64,000 bases of DNA from Sipunculus nudus. Taxonomy: Eukaryota > Annelida > Sipuncula > Golfingiida > Sipunculidae. A program made the position numbers and the translations under genes. The number at the start of each line of letters is the position of its first letter. Positions within the stretch are counted from its first letter, which is position 1. The notes below the pieces were generated by a model. That model saw only the letters and a list, made by a program, of their open reading frames with translations. It did not search any database and had not been told where the DNA came from. The DNA lies in contig CM049306.1 in the NCBI GenBank assembly GCA_026874595.1, positions 99,565,642 to 99,629,641 on the forward strand, written 5' to 3'. Positions 46,151 through 58,399 of this stretch are shown here, one piece after another.

Positions 46151-48480
46151 TGTACAATTAAGGCAGAGGAGGTCTGAGTGTTCCATCACTTGGTGTCCAC
46201 TGAACTGTGGCAGTCATTCTCACACCTTCCTGTTTTAAAAAATTAGGGACTAAATTCAATGAGACCCAAAAGCTGCTGATTGTTAGAAATTGATTCTATT
46301 GTGATCAAAGTCCATGTTTATACTGTCCAACATGTACTCTTGTGCCAGGGTCACATGGCAACACTTAAAAAATCCAGCCTCACTTGTTTGGTCATATAAT
46401 CCAGAATATTTTCATGAACAATGTTTAGTTTACATCAACATATGATAACTTGTTTGTGTGATATCAGTGGCATTATCACAATTTATACAGTATATTTTTC
46501 ATGAAAACAAAATGTTCAGATATTGATATAGTACTCAAATGAATGATATATGGCATACTTCTGGTTAATTGGACTTTTCATTGTGACCAATATTTTTTAA
46601 ATTACCTGAATAAATAAAATTAGGATTGCCAAACTGAAGTGGGCACCTGTTACGGGGACAGAGTTTAGTGAGTTCTTTAGAAATTTTTTTTTTACTTTGT
46701 GCATTAGCTTGAACTACTTTATGCATTACCAGTCGAGCTACCAATATAGCCATTGTTAAATGGTACCAGTACCTATTTTATAAGATGGCTTTTGATTCAT
46801 ATGGCATTACCAGGATTGTAAAACCAGATTATGAGCTCATATTAGGATGTCTATGGTTACAGAAAGGATGATAAGGTATGGCAGTTGTGTTTTACGGTAT
46901 ATACAGTTGTGGTTACTGATACAGATACTGATACAGCAGTAAAAGTAATGTGTACTGCACATTTCATTATATACTCACATCATGCAAGAGTATTTATGTC
47001 TGCAGCATCAGTTATTATACTGTGTGATTAGTATCAGTGTTTCCCGTATATTGCATGCTTTGGAGAAAAAAACTTTTTTATGGATTTAATTGTCAAATGG
47101 TTTTGTTCTTGATATCATTTTGTGATGTTATCATCTTTGATTGTGATAATGTTGGAGAAAAAACACCCATAGACACAATAAAATATTAAAAAAAGGGATA
47201 TACAAATTTGTTAGCATCTGTGACAGCAGATCTAATAATAAGTAAATGATAATGAAAAAGAAAGGTCCATTATCTGCTTGCTGGAGGGAGGGGGACCAGG
47301 TATTGGCTACGCATGGACCTACATTATTCATTGGAATATTTTGTTCCAATAAAATGTCTTAGAAACCTTCCCATGGGCAGACATTTGCTGCTCTTTATTG
47401 CATTGCCCCAGTCACCAAAATCAAGACAAATCATCATGCTGACAGCCACGGTTCAAGAAACGACACATGGTGTGATGTCATTGTTCTCAGTGAACATAGT
47501 CACGCTTCTTAGATACTAATTGATCAAATGATTTAGTCGCTAGTGGTAATCAATTTCCACAAAATCAAAACCTCCACAGATCATTCAAGATAATTCAGAA
47601 TCTGTTTTTGTGTCATCAATGATCATTCCATTAATGAATATTTATACAAACTGATAGTTTGGATGTACAGTTTTGACTGCTGTACTTTGTACCTATGTAA
47701 ACACTGCTCGGGACAGTAATTCTGTGCAAGTCTTGCTCCCAGGAGCTTTTGTTTTAGTCAGCCTTATGTGTTCGTCTGTCTGTCTTTCAGCCAGATAACC
47801 TTAGAATCAAGCTTAGATAATAGACCTGAGAATTAAATAGCACTCATTTAATTTAAATCAAGAGCTTTATTTGTCAGTTGGTGATTCAGTGTACATCTTG
47901 TATTGTCATTGTGACAAGTGATCAGAGCTCAAATCTCATCAAAGACTTTGCCTGTTTTGTTCTAGTATTTTCTTCTGTATGTTGCCTTTAATGTTGAGCC
48001 TTGGTGGAGTTATTTCCAATTTTGTATCTAAATGTGAATTACATAGAAATGTCAACCATGGTGTGAGAATGACCATGATCTCCAACACCCCTGGTCTGTT
48101 CAATCATCCTTAATTCGTTGCCAAGATGAGAGTTCTGCAATCAGTTGCTGAAATTTAATATTTGTGATACAGTTATCAGTAAAGTGATGCTTTTTTGTAA
48201 TTGTATATACTGATGAAACTTTTGTGTAGAATTAAGGTTTGTAGGTACTTACTAAATTTTATTTGACACTGTGAGATTATCAACTAGAGTACGGCATATG
48301 TTAATCATATACATAAAGTAATTATGTGTTTGCTTAGGATCAGTTATTACTTTTAGTTTAAATGGCCAGTATTAAGTTTATGTTATGTTTATATTTATAT
48401 TAAATTCAACAGAACATCTTGGTCCAAAATTGTAACCAGTTTCTTGCAACTTTGCATATTATAGGTAATTAATAGTATTA
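46151..48480. other. Intergenic, no gene recognised
   Basis: No conserved coding segment, RNA gene or complete transposon visible. The short open frames carry no recognisable motif. Confidence 0.55.
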
Positions 48481-48482
48481 TT

Positions 48483-49170
48483 GGCTCAGCTGATTATAAG
48501 TCATCTTAGCTATAGCGATGGTCCTTTGTCTGTAGTCCGGCAGGCTGGCTGTTAGCAGGACATGTTTTGAATATTGGAACTAAAAATCCAAAATTCTCCT
48601 ACAAATCCTGAGTTCTCCTACCAAACCCAAAACTGGGCCACTGCAACTTCATTCCTTTGAGAATTTAAGCAAAAACCTCAATTTCCCATAAAAAAAACCA
48701 TTACCACACTTCAAGACTGCCCTCTACAAAAACCACTGGTGTTGTTTCATTCAAATTTGGCATATATGGTCCTGAGTATAGAAATTGGGTCGATGTTATT
48801 ACTTTCTGTGTATAATTCCCTTTTTCTAGAATTTGCTACATTTTAGATTTGGATTTTGCATTACAAGTGGGTACAATGATTGAGGTGGACATGTAATTAT
48901 TAGGTATATATTAAAGTGTTAACCAGAATTTAAATCAGGATATTTCTTTTTCAAAGCTTAAAATCTCAGCCATAAATTTTGCCCCACTTGAACAGTTGCA
49001 CACTTTTGCCTGTAAACACTGTTGATTAAATTTCTTAGAATGCACAAAAAATGAGTCAAGCTTTTAAGGTCTTAAATTTGGAAGGAATTGATAAAAAATA
49101 AGGATTTTATACAAATATTCTCAGAATTAATTTCAGCTGAGTGCTGTGACCCACATGTCCCATGTTGTTG
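48483..49170 (+). mobile_element. Helentron-like element, family C copy 3
   Basis: Begins GGCTCAGCTGATTATAAG with a following TCATCTTAGCTATAG and ends CAGCTGAGTGCTGTGACCCA near 49,134-49,153. About 690 bp, diverged from C1/C2. Subterminal GCTCAGCTG / CAGCTGAG inversion is intact. Confidence 0.65.
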
Positions 49171-50557
49171 GTGGTAATGCTTAACCTGTTGTGCATGCCA
49201 GTAAGGGCATTAATGTTATCAGATATGTACAAAGTTAAATATGTATCAACAATACTAGGTAATGATTATACTTAACATATGTGTTGACTTAGAAAGACAC
49301 TAACAAAGTGCAATGATGCAATTGTAATTTATACAAAATGTACCGTAGTTAGAGTACCAGATGTATGCGAAATATTAATGTACATGTAGCCCATTTGCTC
49401 TGATTAGTCAAGAAATACCTGAAATTAAGAATCCATATGAAGTGAATGCAGAATCCAGCATGCAGAATGTTTGTTGAGAGATTCACATGTACCAGCACCG
49501 CAACATGCATATTTTCAGGAAACTATGCGAAAATGGCAAATATCGCTACATGCAGCCATTTCTTTTTTGGATACGTATTCCCCATGCCAGATTTTGCATA
49601 TGGAATCTTAGCTGAACTTACCTGTGCAGTTTAATAAGACATTTTAGTAATTACTGTTATGTGTGCATGAGATTAATAATTAAGGATGCATGTTATTATA
49701 GTTTGTTCAAATGTTGCACAAGGTATAAATGCCAAGGATATCAGAGTAAATATTGTACAGAAATATATCAAGTTTTTGAATCCATAAAAGGTTGAAGGTC
49801 ATGCATATATGCCTCTGAGTACAGATTTATAAATCAATAAAAAAAGAAATCCCCTTTGGGGGTGAGGGTGGGGTGCTCTGTCTACAATTTAAGGCTGAAG
49901 ATAATGTTATTATATAAATACTATTTTATAATGTCATCTGTATTGCAACAGTTTTGTATATTTCAGGGGACATAACATTTACACATGCACACACCCACAT
50001 ATATATAAATGCTGACTTTTTTTTCATTGATGTTTGAGTAAGCAGTATTTGCAAAGGGGAACTTAATGCAAAAGTAAAATCTTTATGAATAAGAGGCAAA
50101 TACTACCATGTTAAGCAGTCATTTATACTGAATCCTCATGGGCGTCTTGTATATGTTAGTAATGCCTGTAGTGTTGAAAGCAAAAGGATCCATATTATGA
50201 ATTGTAATTAAATTTTTTATGGTAAATCAAAGATTCGTTTTTTTTTTTAATATAGATCTTTTATATTGTTTGCCAATTATGAACAAGGATTTCCAGTCAT
50301 TTGGTGTTCTCTTTGGCCCTCATTAATCTTAAATCTTCTGGTGAGATCGCAAAAAAAGGAACCCATGCCAAACACTGAAAAAGGCAAAATCACAAAAATA
50401 TGACCCTCTTAATACCGAGTTTGTGACTGATGCTGCAGTTACAAAGTGAATCTGTGAGGCAGTGTAAAGATTGCACCATTTTCTTCATCAAGATCCCCCA
50501 GATTATTTTAAGTTCAGAAATCCTTCCCTGAGCAGAATAGTTGCATGCCTTCTTTTC
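49171..50557. other. Intergenic, no gene recognised
   Basis: AT-rich sequence without recognisable exons; only short simple-sequence stretches. Confidence 0.55.
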
Positions 50558-51360
50558 AGTTCAGCTGACTGAAAGTCATCCGAGCTATAGTGATCACTCT
50601 TTGCCTGTCGTCTGTCCATCCATCTGGCAGGCCGTTAACAAGGCACAAATGGAAACCACTGGACTTAGAAACTTCTTACTAAATACCCATAGAGTTCCTT
50701 AAAAAAATCTCCTTGGAAACCTGAAATTAGGTCTCTGTTACCAATATCCCCCGAGCTATGGGGCTCTAAAGTACCCCAGAAAAATAAAATTTGAGACAAA
50801 AGCTCCAGTATCTGAATAACTAATGCATTGATAGCCATATTTCTTTGCATGCATATTGATCATGGAGTGTTCCATCAGTTCCTGCAGACCGGTGGTCCAC
50901 CTGTATTGATTTATTTTTTATTCATTATTTTCTCTATTTTTGAGAGTTTCAATTGAAGCAGTCCTCTGTTAACAGGGCACAAATCATAACAGTCAGGCCT
51001 AGAAATTTCTAACTTGACATCCAGGGAGGTCCTAGGCAAATCTCCTTAGAAACCTGAAATTAGGTGGAAGTGACCTATATTTTGCATTACATGTGAAAGA
51101 AAATAAACAGTTGGACCTAGAAACTTCTAATTTGATAAAGGTACAAGAAGGTTCTTGTAAAAATTCCTTAGAAACCTGAAATAATGTTACTGTGACCTAT
51201 ATTCTGCGAGCTGCGTAAAAGAACAAGATTTTAACACTGTTAGTCAGATGGGCACCAATGGTAGCTGCTGGGTGTAGAGTAAGGTCACTTTAACCTTTAT
51301 TTAAGATCTATTGGCAAAATGCATGATTTTAAGCACTCTGGGAGTCATTTTTCCCATTCT

Positions 51361-54300
51361 AGCTCAGCTGACTATAAGTCATCTGAGCTATAGTTGTGGT
51401 CCATTGTCCGTCGTCCGTCCGTCTGTCCATCCGTCCGTCCATCCGTCCGTCCGTAGATGTGGCACGTTTTGAAACCGTAAGACCTAGGAATCCAAAATGT
51501 GGCATAGTGTTAGATGTCCCCAAGATCTCCTACCAAGCCGAAAACTGGGTCTTTGTGACTTTGTTCCTTTGAGAAATTAAGGAAAAACCTCAATTTTTTA
51601 TTAAAAACCTATTTTCACACTTCAGGGCTGCCTAATATCAAAACCACTCATCTGTTTTTTCCTTATATTTACCATAAATATTCCTCTATATAGTTCCTAT
51701 GTACATGCCTGAAATTATGTCTGTATTATTTAATTTAAGAAAGTTATGGGCCAGAACATAATGCATTTTGTAAAAAATCAGGAAAATTATTTGATCACAT
51801 AACACAAAACTTGTTAGAGCTATGGACTTTTTTTCAAGTAATATAACTTTAATTCATCAAAATTAAATTGTATACCCAAAATTAGATCAAAATCTTTTAA
51901 ATTTTTAAAAATATTAACAAAAATAAAAAATTGGTACCTTAAATTTTGCCTAACTTTGACCATAGCACGTTTTTTTCCTGTAAGTACTGTGGATTTAATT
52001 TTCTCAGCATGTTTTTGTTAGCATTTTGTCTGTTAACACCAAAAATTTGAAACCAGTTGATCAAAAACTGTAGATTTTATTCAAGTTTTCAAGCACCATG
52101 TAACGTTATTGTTTACATCAGGCTAGTGTTATGCAGTTTGCAAGAGCTCAGCTCCCCAACTTAAGCTCTCAGTTCGTAAAATTTGGCATACAATTAGATG
52201 TCTCCAAAATCCCCTGTCATGCCAAGAATTTGGTCACTAGGACTTAATCCCTTTGAGATATTAATGAAAAACTTCATTTTTCAATTATAAACCCATTGTT
52301 ACACTTCAATACTGCCTAATATCAAACCACTGATCTGACTTTAATCATATATAATATACATGTTTTTCTATACATTCTCTGTGCACATGCCAGAAATGAT
52401 GTCAGTATTGCGTAATTGTTTTAAGTTATGGGCCCAAACATAATGCACTTTGTAAAAAATCAAGAAATATATTTACTCCCTTAACAAGGGGCTTGCTGAA
52501 GCTAGAGATTTTTATGCTGTCTGTCTGGCTGTCCTTTAATTTTACCTTGTGATCAGGATATTCAAAAAAAAGGATTCACTGTGGGAATTTTATTTTGTCA
52601 GTGCCACAGTATATTTTAAAAAATCTAGGTCAAGTTCGAAGATGGGTGCCTTAACTTATTTTTATGCCCCCGCCACAAAGTGGCCGGGGCATATAGTTTT
52701 ACCCATGTCCGTCCTTCCGTCCTTCCGTCATTCCAAAATCAAACAGTTGTACGGACTTTTTTTCGCAATGCCTGCAGATATTGGCCTGATTTTTTGTGTA
52801 TGGGCAGATATAGACCAGTTACAGATCGAGTTCGCGTTTCGTCCCGGTTGACCTACTTTTGACTGTTTTACGGCTCCTAAACATAGAAAATTTCATGAAA
52901 AATATGAAATTTCATGACAAATACACATGTACGGACTTTTTTTCGCAGTGCCTGCAGATATTGGCCTGATTTTTGACGTGTGGGCAGATAATGACCAGTT
53001 ACAGATCGAGTTCACGTTTTGTCCCAGTTGACCTATTTTTGACCGTTTGACGGTGCTCTAACATAGAAAATTTCATAAAAAGGTGCACATGTATGGACTT
53101 TTTTTCGCAGTGCTGCAGATATTGGCCTGATTTTTGGTGTGTGGGCAGATATAGACCAGTTACAGATCGAGTTCAAGTTTCATCCCAGTTGACCTACTTT
53201 TGACCGTTTTACGGCTCCTAAACTTAGAAAATTTCATGAAAAATAGAAATATTCATGACAGATACACATGTACAGACTTTATTTCGCAATGCCTGCAGAT
53301 ATTGGCCTGATTTTTGGTGTGTGGATAGATATACACCAGTTACAGATCGAGTTCGCGTTTCGTCCTGGTTGACCTACTTTTGACTGTTTTACGGCTCCTG
53401 AACATAGAAAATTTCATGAAAAATATTAAATTTCATGACAAATACACATGTACGGACTTTTTTTCGCAGTGCCTGCAGATATTGGCCTGATTTTTTACGT
53501 GTGGGCAGATAATGACCAGTTACAGATCGAGTTCACGTTTTGTCCCAGTTGACCTATTTTTGACCGTTTGACGGTGCTCTAACATAGAAAATTTCATAAA
53601 AAGGTGCACATGTATGGACTTTTTTTCGCAGTGCCTGCAGATATTGGCCTGATTTTTGGTGTGTAGGCAGATATAGACCAGTTACAGATCGAGTTTGCGT
53701 TTCATCCCGGTTGACCTACTTTTGATTGTTTTACGGATCCTAAACATAGAAAATTTCATGAAAGACAAAAATTTTTATGGAAAATGCACATGTATGGACT
53801 TTTTTTTCGAAATGCCTGCATATACTGGCATGACTTTTGATGTGTTGCTTGATAATGACCCGTTACAGATCGAGTCTGCATTTTGCCCTTGTTGACCTAC
53901 TTTTGACCATACGACACCTCCTGAACTTAAAAAATTTTCCAAATTTTACAAATGTTTGTAATTTGCCCAAGGCGGGGGCATTCATGTCGTTCCGACACAT
54001 CTAGTTTGTCAGGGATGTAACATTATTTAATCAAGATTCATTTGAATACCCAAAATTAGTTCTGAATTTTTAAGATTTTATAAGTTATTAGTATAAATAT
54101 AAAATTAGTACCTTAAATTTTGCCCAAATTTGACCATTTCACTTTTGTTTCATGTGAGCTCTGTTTATATAATTTTCATATCATGCACACATAAGGATTT
54201 CAGCTTTTTAGTTTAGAAAGCTGAAAGAAATTGGCCAAAAATTGTAGCTTTTATTAATGTTTTAATGAGACCATGTCAGACCTTGGCTCTCTCCAGCCAC

Positions 54301-55500
54301 TCTTGAGTCACCTGTATGTTGACCTTGTTGAACTTTCAGCAAATTATGCACACTTGAGGCGAGGCATATAATGGTGCAGCCAGGCAGCTTATGGCCAGCC
54401 ACTGTTGATCCAGGTGTCCAACCCAACTCATCTAGTGGTTTTAACCAACAACATAACAGTAAACAATAAATTAATCAATTTTTATTGGTTTTTAATAACA
54501 AGTTAAAGAAAAATAGAAAAGGAATTTGTTAGTTTATAATAATAGGGAATTAACTTGCAGTTACTGATGATATAAGAATCTTGTATCGATGGATAGAATG
54601 TCACGTATTTCAAATAACACCATGCAGTCACCTATGGCATTTTTCAGTTCAATTTTAATAATAAAAAAGTAAATCATATTATTCATTACAAATCATTAGG
54701 GATCATATGAAGGAAATTAATGATAGACAAAGATGCAGTTGATAATATTAATCTAGATTCCTACTGTGTCTAGTGTGTACATTGATGTGAAATTAGTCCA
54801 AAATGAATATATCACATTTATTTTTTTTAATATAAATAAAAACCATAAAACCAGGTACTTATGATCATTATTTAAATGTGTGAATTTTGTACATTCTGGA
54901 TTCTCAACACCATTGTTTGGCGAAAACTGAATAAATACCAGACATGGTGGGAATACTTTGCAATTGTATTTAAATACAAATATGAATATGTACTTCATTA
55001 TAAAATTTCTTGCATAAAGAATGGGAATTCAGGTAAAAATGAAAGTATATGAATACCAGTGTAAATTCTTTCCAAATGTATTCATGAATGCATTCATGAA
55101 TATATTCTTTAATATTATTTTAATAATCATTTCAGTTATATATCATTTTAAAAATCATACGATTCTCTTATTATTTTTAATAAAAATTATATCTGGGACA
55201 ATATTTGTAATTTTTTTTAATACATAGTTAAACTCTTATATTATATGTTCTGCTTATAAGTTATATGGCCAAGTCAAAATCTGTGTGACAATAGTACTCC
55301 ATTTGTTAATAAAATAAATGAAATCAATTCTCTTCTCAGTCTCCAAAGGTACTATCAAAATCATACATAAGCTAAACAACAACAACTCATAATACAGCTT
55401 ATACTTATTACCACACAAAACCAGCATGCGCCTCATTTCTAAATCATATTTTTTTATCATATACAACAGCTGAGCGCCGTGACCCATAGGTCCCTTGTTT
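51361..55500 (+). mobile_element. Helentron-like element, family C copy 2 (with nested B2)
   Basis: Starts with the palindrome-like AGCTCAGCTGACTATAAG then GTCCGTCC repeats, and ends CAGCTGAGCGCCGTGACCCA plus TAGGTCCCTTGTTT. It is nearly identical to C1 over its whole length, apart from a 1.5-kb insertion. The uninterrupted C1 shows the empty site: GAGATTTTTTGTCAGGG. Confidence 0.78.
52514..54006 (+). mobile_element. Helentron/pearl-like element B2, nested in C2
   Basis: Same build as B1: ATGCCCCCGCC at 52,664-52,674, seven tandem units of about 160-180 bp, GGCGGGGGCAT at 53,971-53,981, a hairpin TGTCG-TTC-CGACA and CTAGTT. The insertion also carries about 150 bp upstream of ATGCCCC that is also found upstream of B1. 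The precise empty site in C1 defines the insertion limits as about 52,514-54,006. Confidence 0.82.
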
Positions 55501-55639
55501 AAGGTTCCTTGAATTCAGTTGAGTGTCATGGCCCATGGACCACTTGTTTGGGAATTTCAGAATCATCATGTGTCACACAGTAAACAGAACCACAATGTCT
55601 TCTACATGCCGTCCCATCTGCTGTTCTTACTTGAATTGT

Positions 55640-57530
55640 TTTAAGGTAGCATCCCTGGTTAAAAATCCCTCAATTTAAAATAAAAAAATAAGGCCTTTTC
55701 AAATGCAAGTTAGACCCCATAAAGTATATATATTTTTCAACCCCTGACAGAGCTCTGGTATATGTATTTACAAATTCACAATCATTTTCGAATGAAATTT
55801 TAACATATTTGAAAATTTTGAATTTAAATGATGCACAATTTTAAGCAATGAACCATCATGTCTAAAAATGAAATATAAATTTTTTATTGAATCAAAATTT
55901 AAAATTCAATTTAAAGTGAGAAAGAAACTCTAGACAACTAAAGTTCAAGCGCTTGCTTGAAGTTGAAATGACAGACAGACAGACAATCCAAATTGTCCGT
56001 TTTCCATCAATTGAGTGACTTTCAGAGCAATTACTGAGGAATTGTGGCCTGTAGAATGACATATATCACACAAAAGAACATGAAAGCAGACAAAGTTGAC
56101 ATTTATCTACAAACAGCCATACTGACACACTCACACATTCATAGATAACAGATGACTAGATAATCATATGGAGAAGGTATATAGAAATAAAATGAGTTAT
56201 AGTGTGTGCAGTTAAGGTCCTAAGTTTTGGAGGTATGGCCAAATAATTATATGTTACATTGGTTTGAATGCAGAGCCCCCTGGCAGCCATATCCTGAAAA
56301 TGAAAAATCACTTTCGAGATATTAGTGTATGACATAAGCTGTACCAGTTTGAAAAGGATTCCTGCAAAACTGGTCAGTGTAATGCTACATGGCTTCGGAA
56401 GAAAAAACTTGTTAATGTTGTCTAAATGGCAGAAACTGCAAGTATAAAATTACATTTGTCTCATATTTTTATTGTTTCATCGATTGAGTTTGGCCCTTGA
56501 TTGGCATGGCTGGGTCTCCACTGCTGGGATTGGTTGAGGGAATGCATGCTGCTTTTGCCATTGTGGCGGTGGTGGGCTTTTCTCAGGTCACTGGTGCTGG
56601 TAAAACGGTGGCGGTCTCTCACAGCTTCCTGCTTGGCTTGGTGGCATCACGTCAAATGGCTCTCAAAATTAGGCTTAGGGAGCGCACAGGGCTGGGGTCT
56701 TGACCACAGCAACCTGTAGCTGCTAGATAAAGCGAAAACATCTAAACTAACAATGCTATATGTGAGACACAAGAACCAGCAAGCTGGTGACACAAGATTG
56801 AGACCAGAAGACCTACTCAGGTTATGGAGAAAACCCAAAGGAAGAAAATAAGCTATAGTTTCTGTAATTGTAATTCTGTAATTAATTTTCTAATAGATAT
56901 GGCCAAAAAATGATATGTTGGGGAGGTTTGAGTGCAATGCCCTATAGTTGCCATATCCAGAAAATGTAGAATCTCTTTTTAGATATTAGTGTAAGACATA
57001 AGATATATCAGTTTCCTGCGTACTTGTAAAATCTAGGTTATCACTAAGCAATATCTCAAAATATCTCGTTTGAAGAGATATTGCGAGACTTGTAATTTAT
57101 TCAAATAACAGTACCTGTATGCTACCTGATGCAAAAAAATAGACCTCTGTAGCTTTAAAACTGACAAAGCAAGAAAATAAGACCCCTTATTTTCGAATAT
57201 CATGATATTTTTAGAACCATTGTAACAGCAAATTTGAGGCAGCTACATACCAGAAGAAAGGCCTTGGAATGACGAATAAAATGAGCTACAGTTGAAGTAG
57301 ATACAACTGATAGTGACAAAGATATGAAGAAAATGTTTGGCAAACTTTTGATGACCTTGACCTTTGACCTAAATTGACCAAAAACAACAAGCTTCCAGGA
57401 CTTTTGATTGTCTACCATCTGTGTAAGTTTGAAAGCGATTGGTGCAAAATTGCCACCTGTTGAGGGGGACAGACAGACAGAAAGACATGCCCAACTGATC
57501 AACATGCTTGCCGAAAGTGAATTTTCCAGC
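55640..57530. repeat. Repeat-rich intergenic block
   Basis: An about 130-bp module with TATGGCCAAA, GCCATATCC and AGATATTAGTGTA occurs at 56,234-56,350 and again at 56,898-57,020. GACAGACAGACA runs occur at 55,972 and 57,471, and TGACCTTGACCTTTGACCT at 57,352. These are typical of decayed dispersed repeats. A 68-72-codon GC-richer frame pair at 56,497-56,719 has no recognisable domain. Confidence 0.5.
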
Positions 57531-58020
57531 AAGCAATGATACAGGAGAAACAGAGAAAACAGTTATGCAGTTTAATACTAGTCCATTAAAAAATGGTTTG
57601 CTATTACTGGCTGCTTATAATTATGTACAATTTAAATTTTTTTTAAATGTTAAATTTCATGTGAAAATGAATGTGGATTTTGTAAAACATACCATTAGAA
57701 AGAGCTCTGTACCAGGTTTAAAATGATATGTAGTTCATGTAGTCTAATTTGCATTTGAAGCAGCCTTTTTATAGATTTTAAATTAAGGTGCTTTTGCCAG
57801 TGATGCCACCTTAAACATATTGTTAACTTGAAAATAGTGATTGAATTGTTTTTCCCTTTCTGACAATAGTTCTTACTTACTTGGTTTTCTTAAAAGATAC
57901 CCTGAAGATGTCCAGTATGACCTATCTTTCAGACGTATTTAGTCTCATAGAATTGTAGGGCTTTAACAGTGCATTATTTATATGTTATTACCTGATTTTT
58001 TTATTGCCTTTCCATTGACT

Positions 58021-58240
58021 TAAGGGCAGTGTATTGGCCTGGAGGCCAATAGAAATGCAATACACATATCCAACAAGCAACTTTGTAATATTTATTATTG
58101 AAAGGCCACACGTTATCAAACATTTTTTTCAAGCAGTACTCAAGCAAAACACTTCACTAGTTTACATGTGCTAGCACCTTCACAGATTCAAGTTTAGGTC
58201 CTACCTAGTTTCATTCCAGGGCAGTCTGTCACCAAGTACA
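58021..58240 (+). repeat. Dispersed repeat E, copy 2
   Basis: Second copy of the repeat at 45,596-45,860, same orientation, moderately diverged. Confidence 0.65.
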
Positions 58241-58369
58241 GTTATGTCATAAGGCCCCGGATTTCAATCGATTTCAATCCGGGGCACTGAGCACAGTGAT
58301 ATCACACAACTTTTGAATGTTGATATAATTCATATGAACCAGGAATGATGTGTCATATTGCGAAGGCTT

Positions 58370-58392
58370 TGGGGGGGGGGGGGGAGGGGGGC
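58370..58392. repeat. Poly-G tract
   Basis: G-rich run (15 Gs, an A, then more Gs) able to form a quadruplex on the plus strand; otherwise isolated. Confidence 0.85.
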
Positions 58393-58399
58393 GGCTGTG

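Larger units (their letters stand above)
50558..55549 (+). mobile_element. Helentron-like element, family C copy 4 (outer host of a nest)
   Basis: The 5' part (50,558-51,360) starts with TTCAGCTGACTGAAAGTCAT and contains three diverged units with CTTAGAAACCTGAAAT. The 3' part (55,501-55,549) is CAGTTGAGTGTCATGGCCCA, then TGGACCACTTGTTT. The two parts are separated exactly by copy C2, as expected if C2 inserted into C4. Confidence 0.65.

Noticed and set aside
32739-52851. Matching 84-codon frames at 32,739 and 52,549
   Set aside because: They are the shared flank and start of elements B1 and B2; neither shows coding features.
56497-56719. Two overlapping 68-72-codon plus-strand frames in a GC-richer patch
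   Set aside because: Both frames are open over the same bases and neither resembles a known protein; likely part of a decayed repeat.
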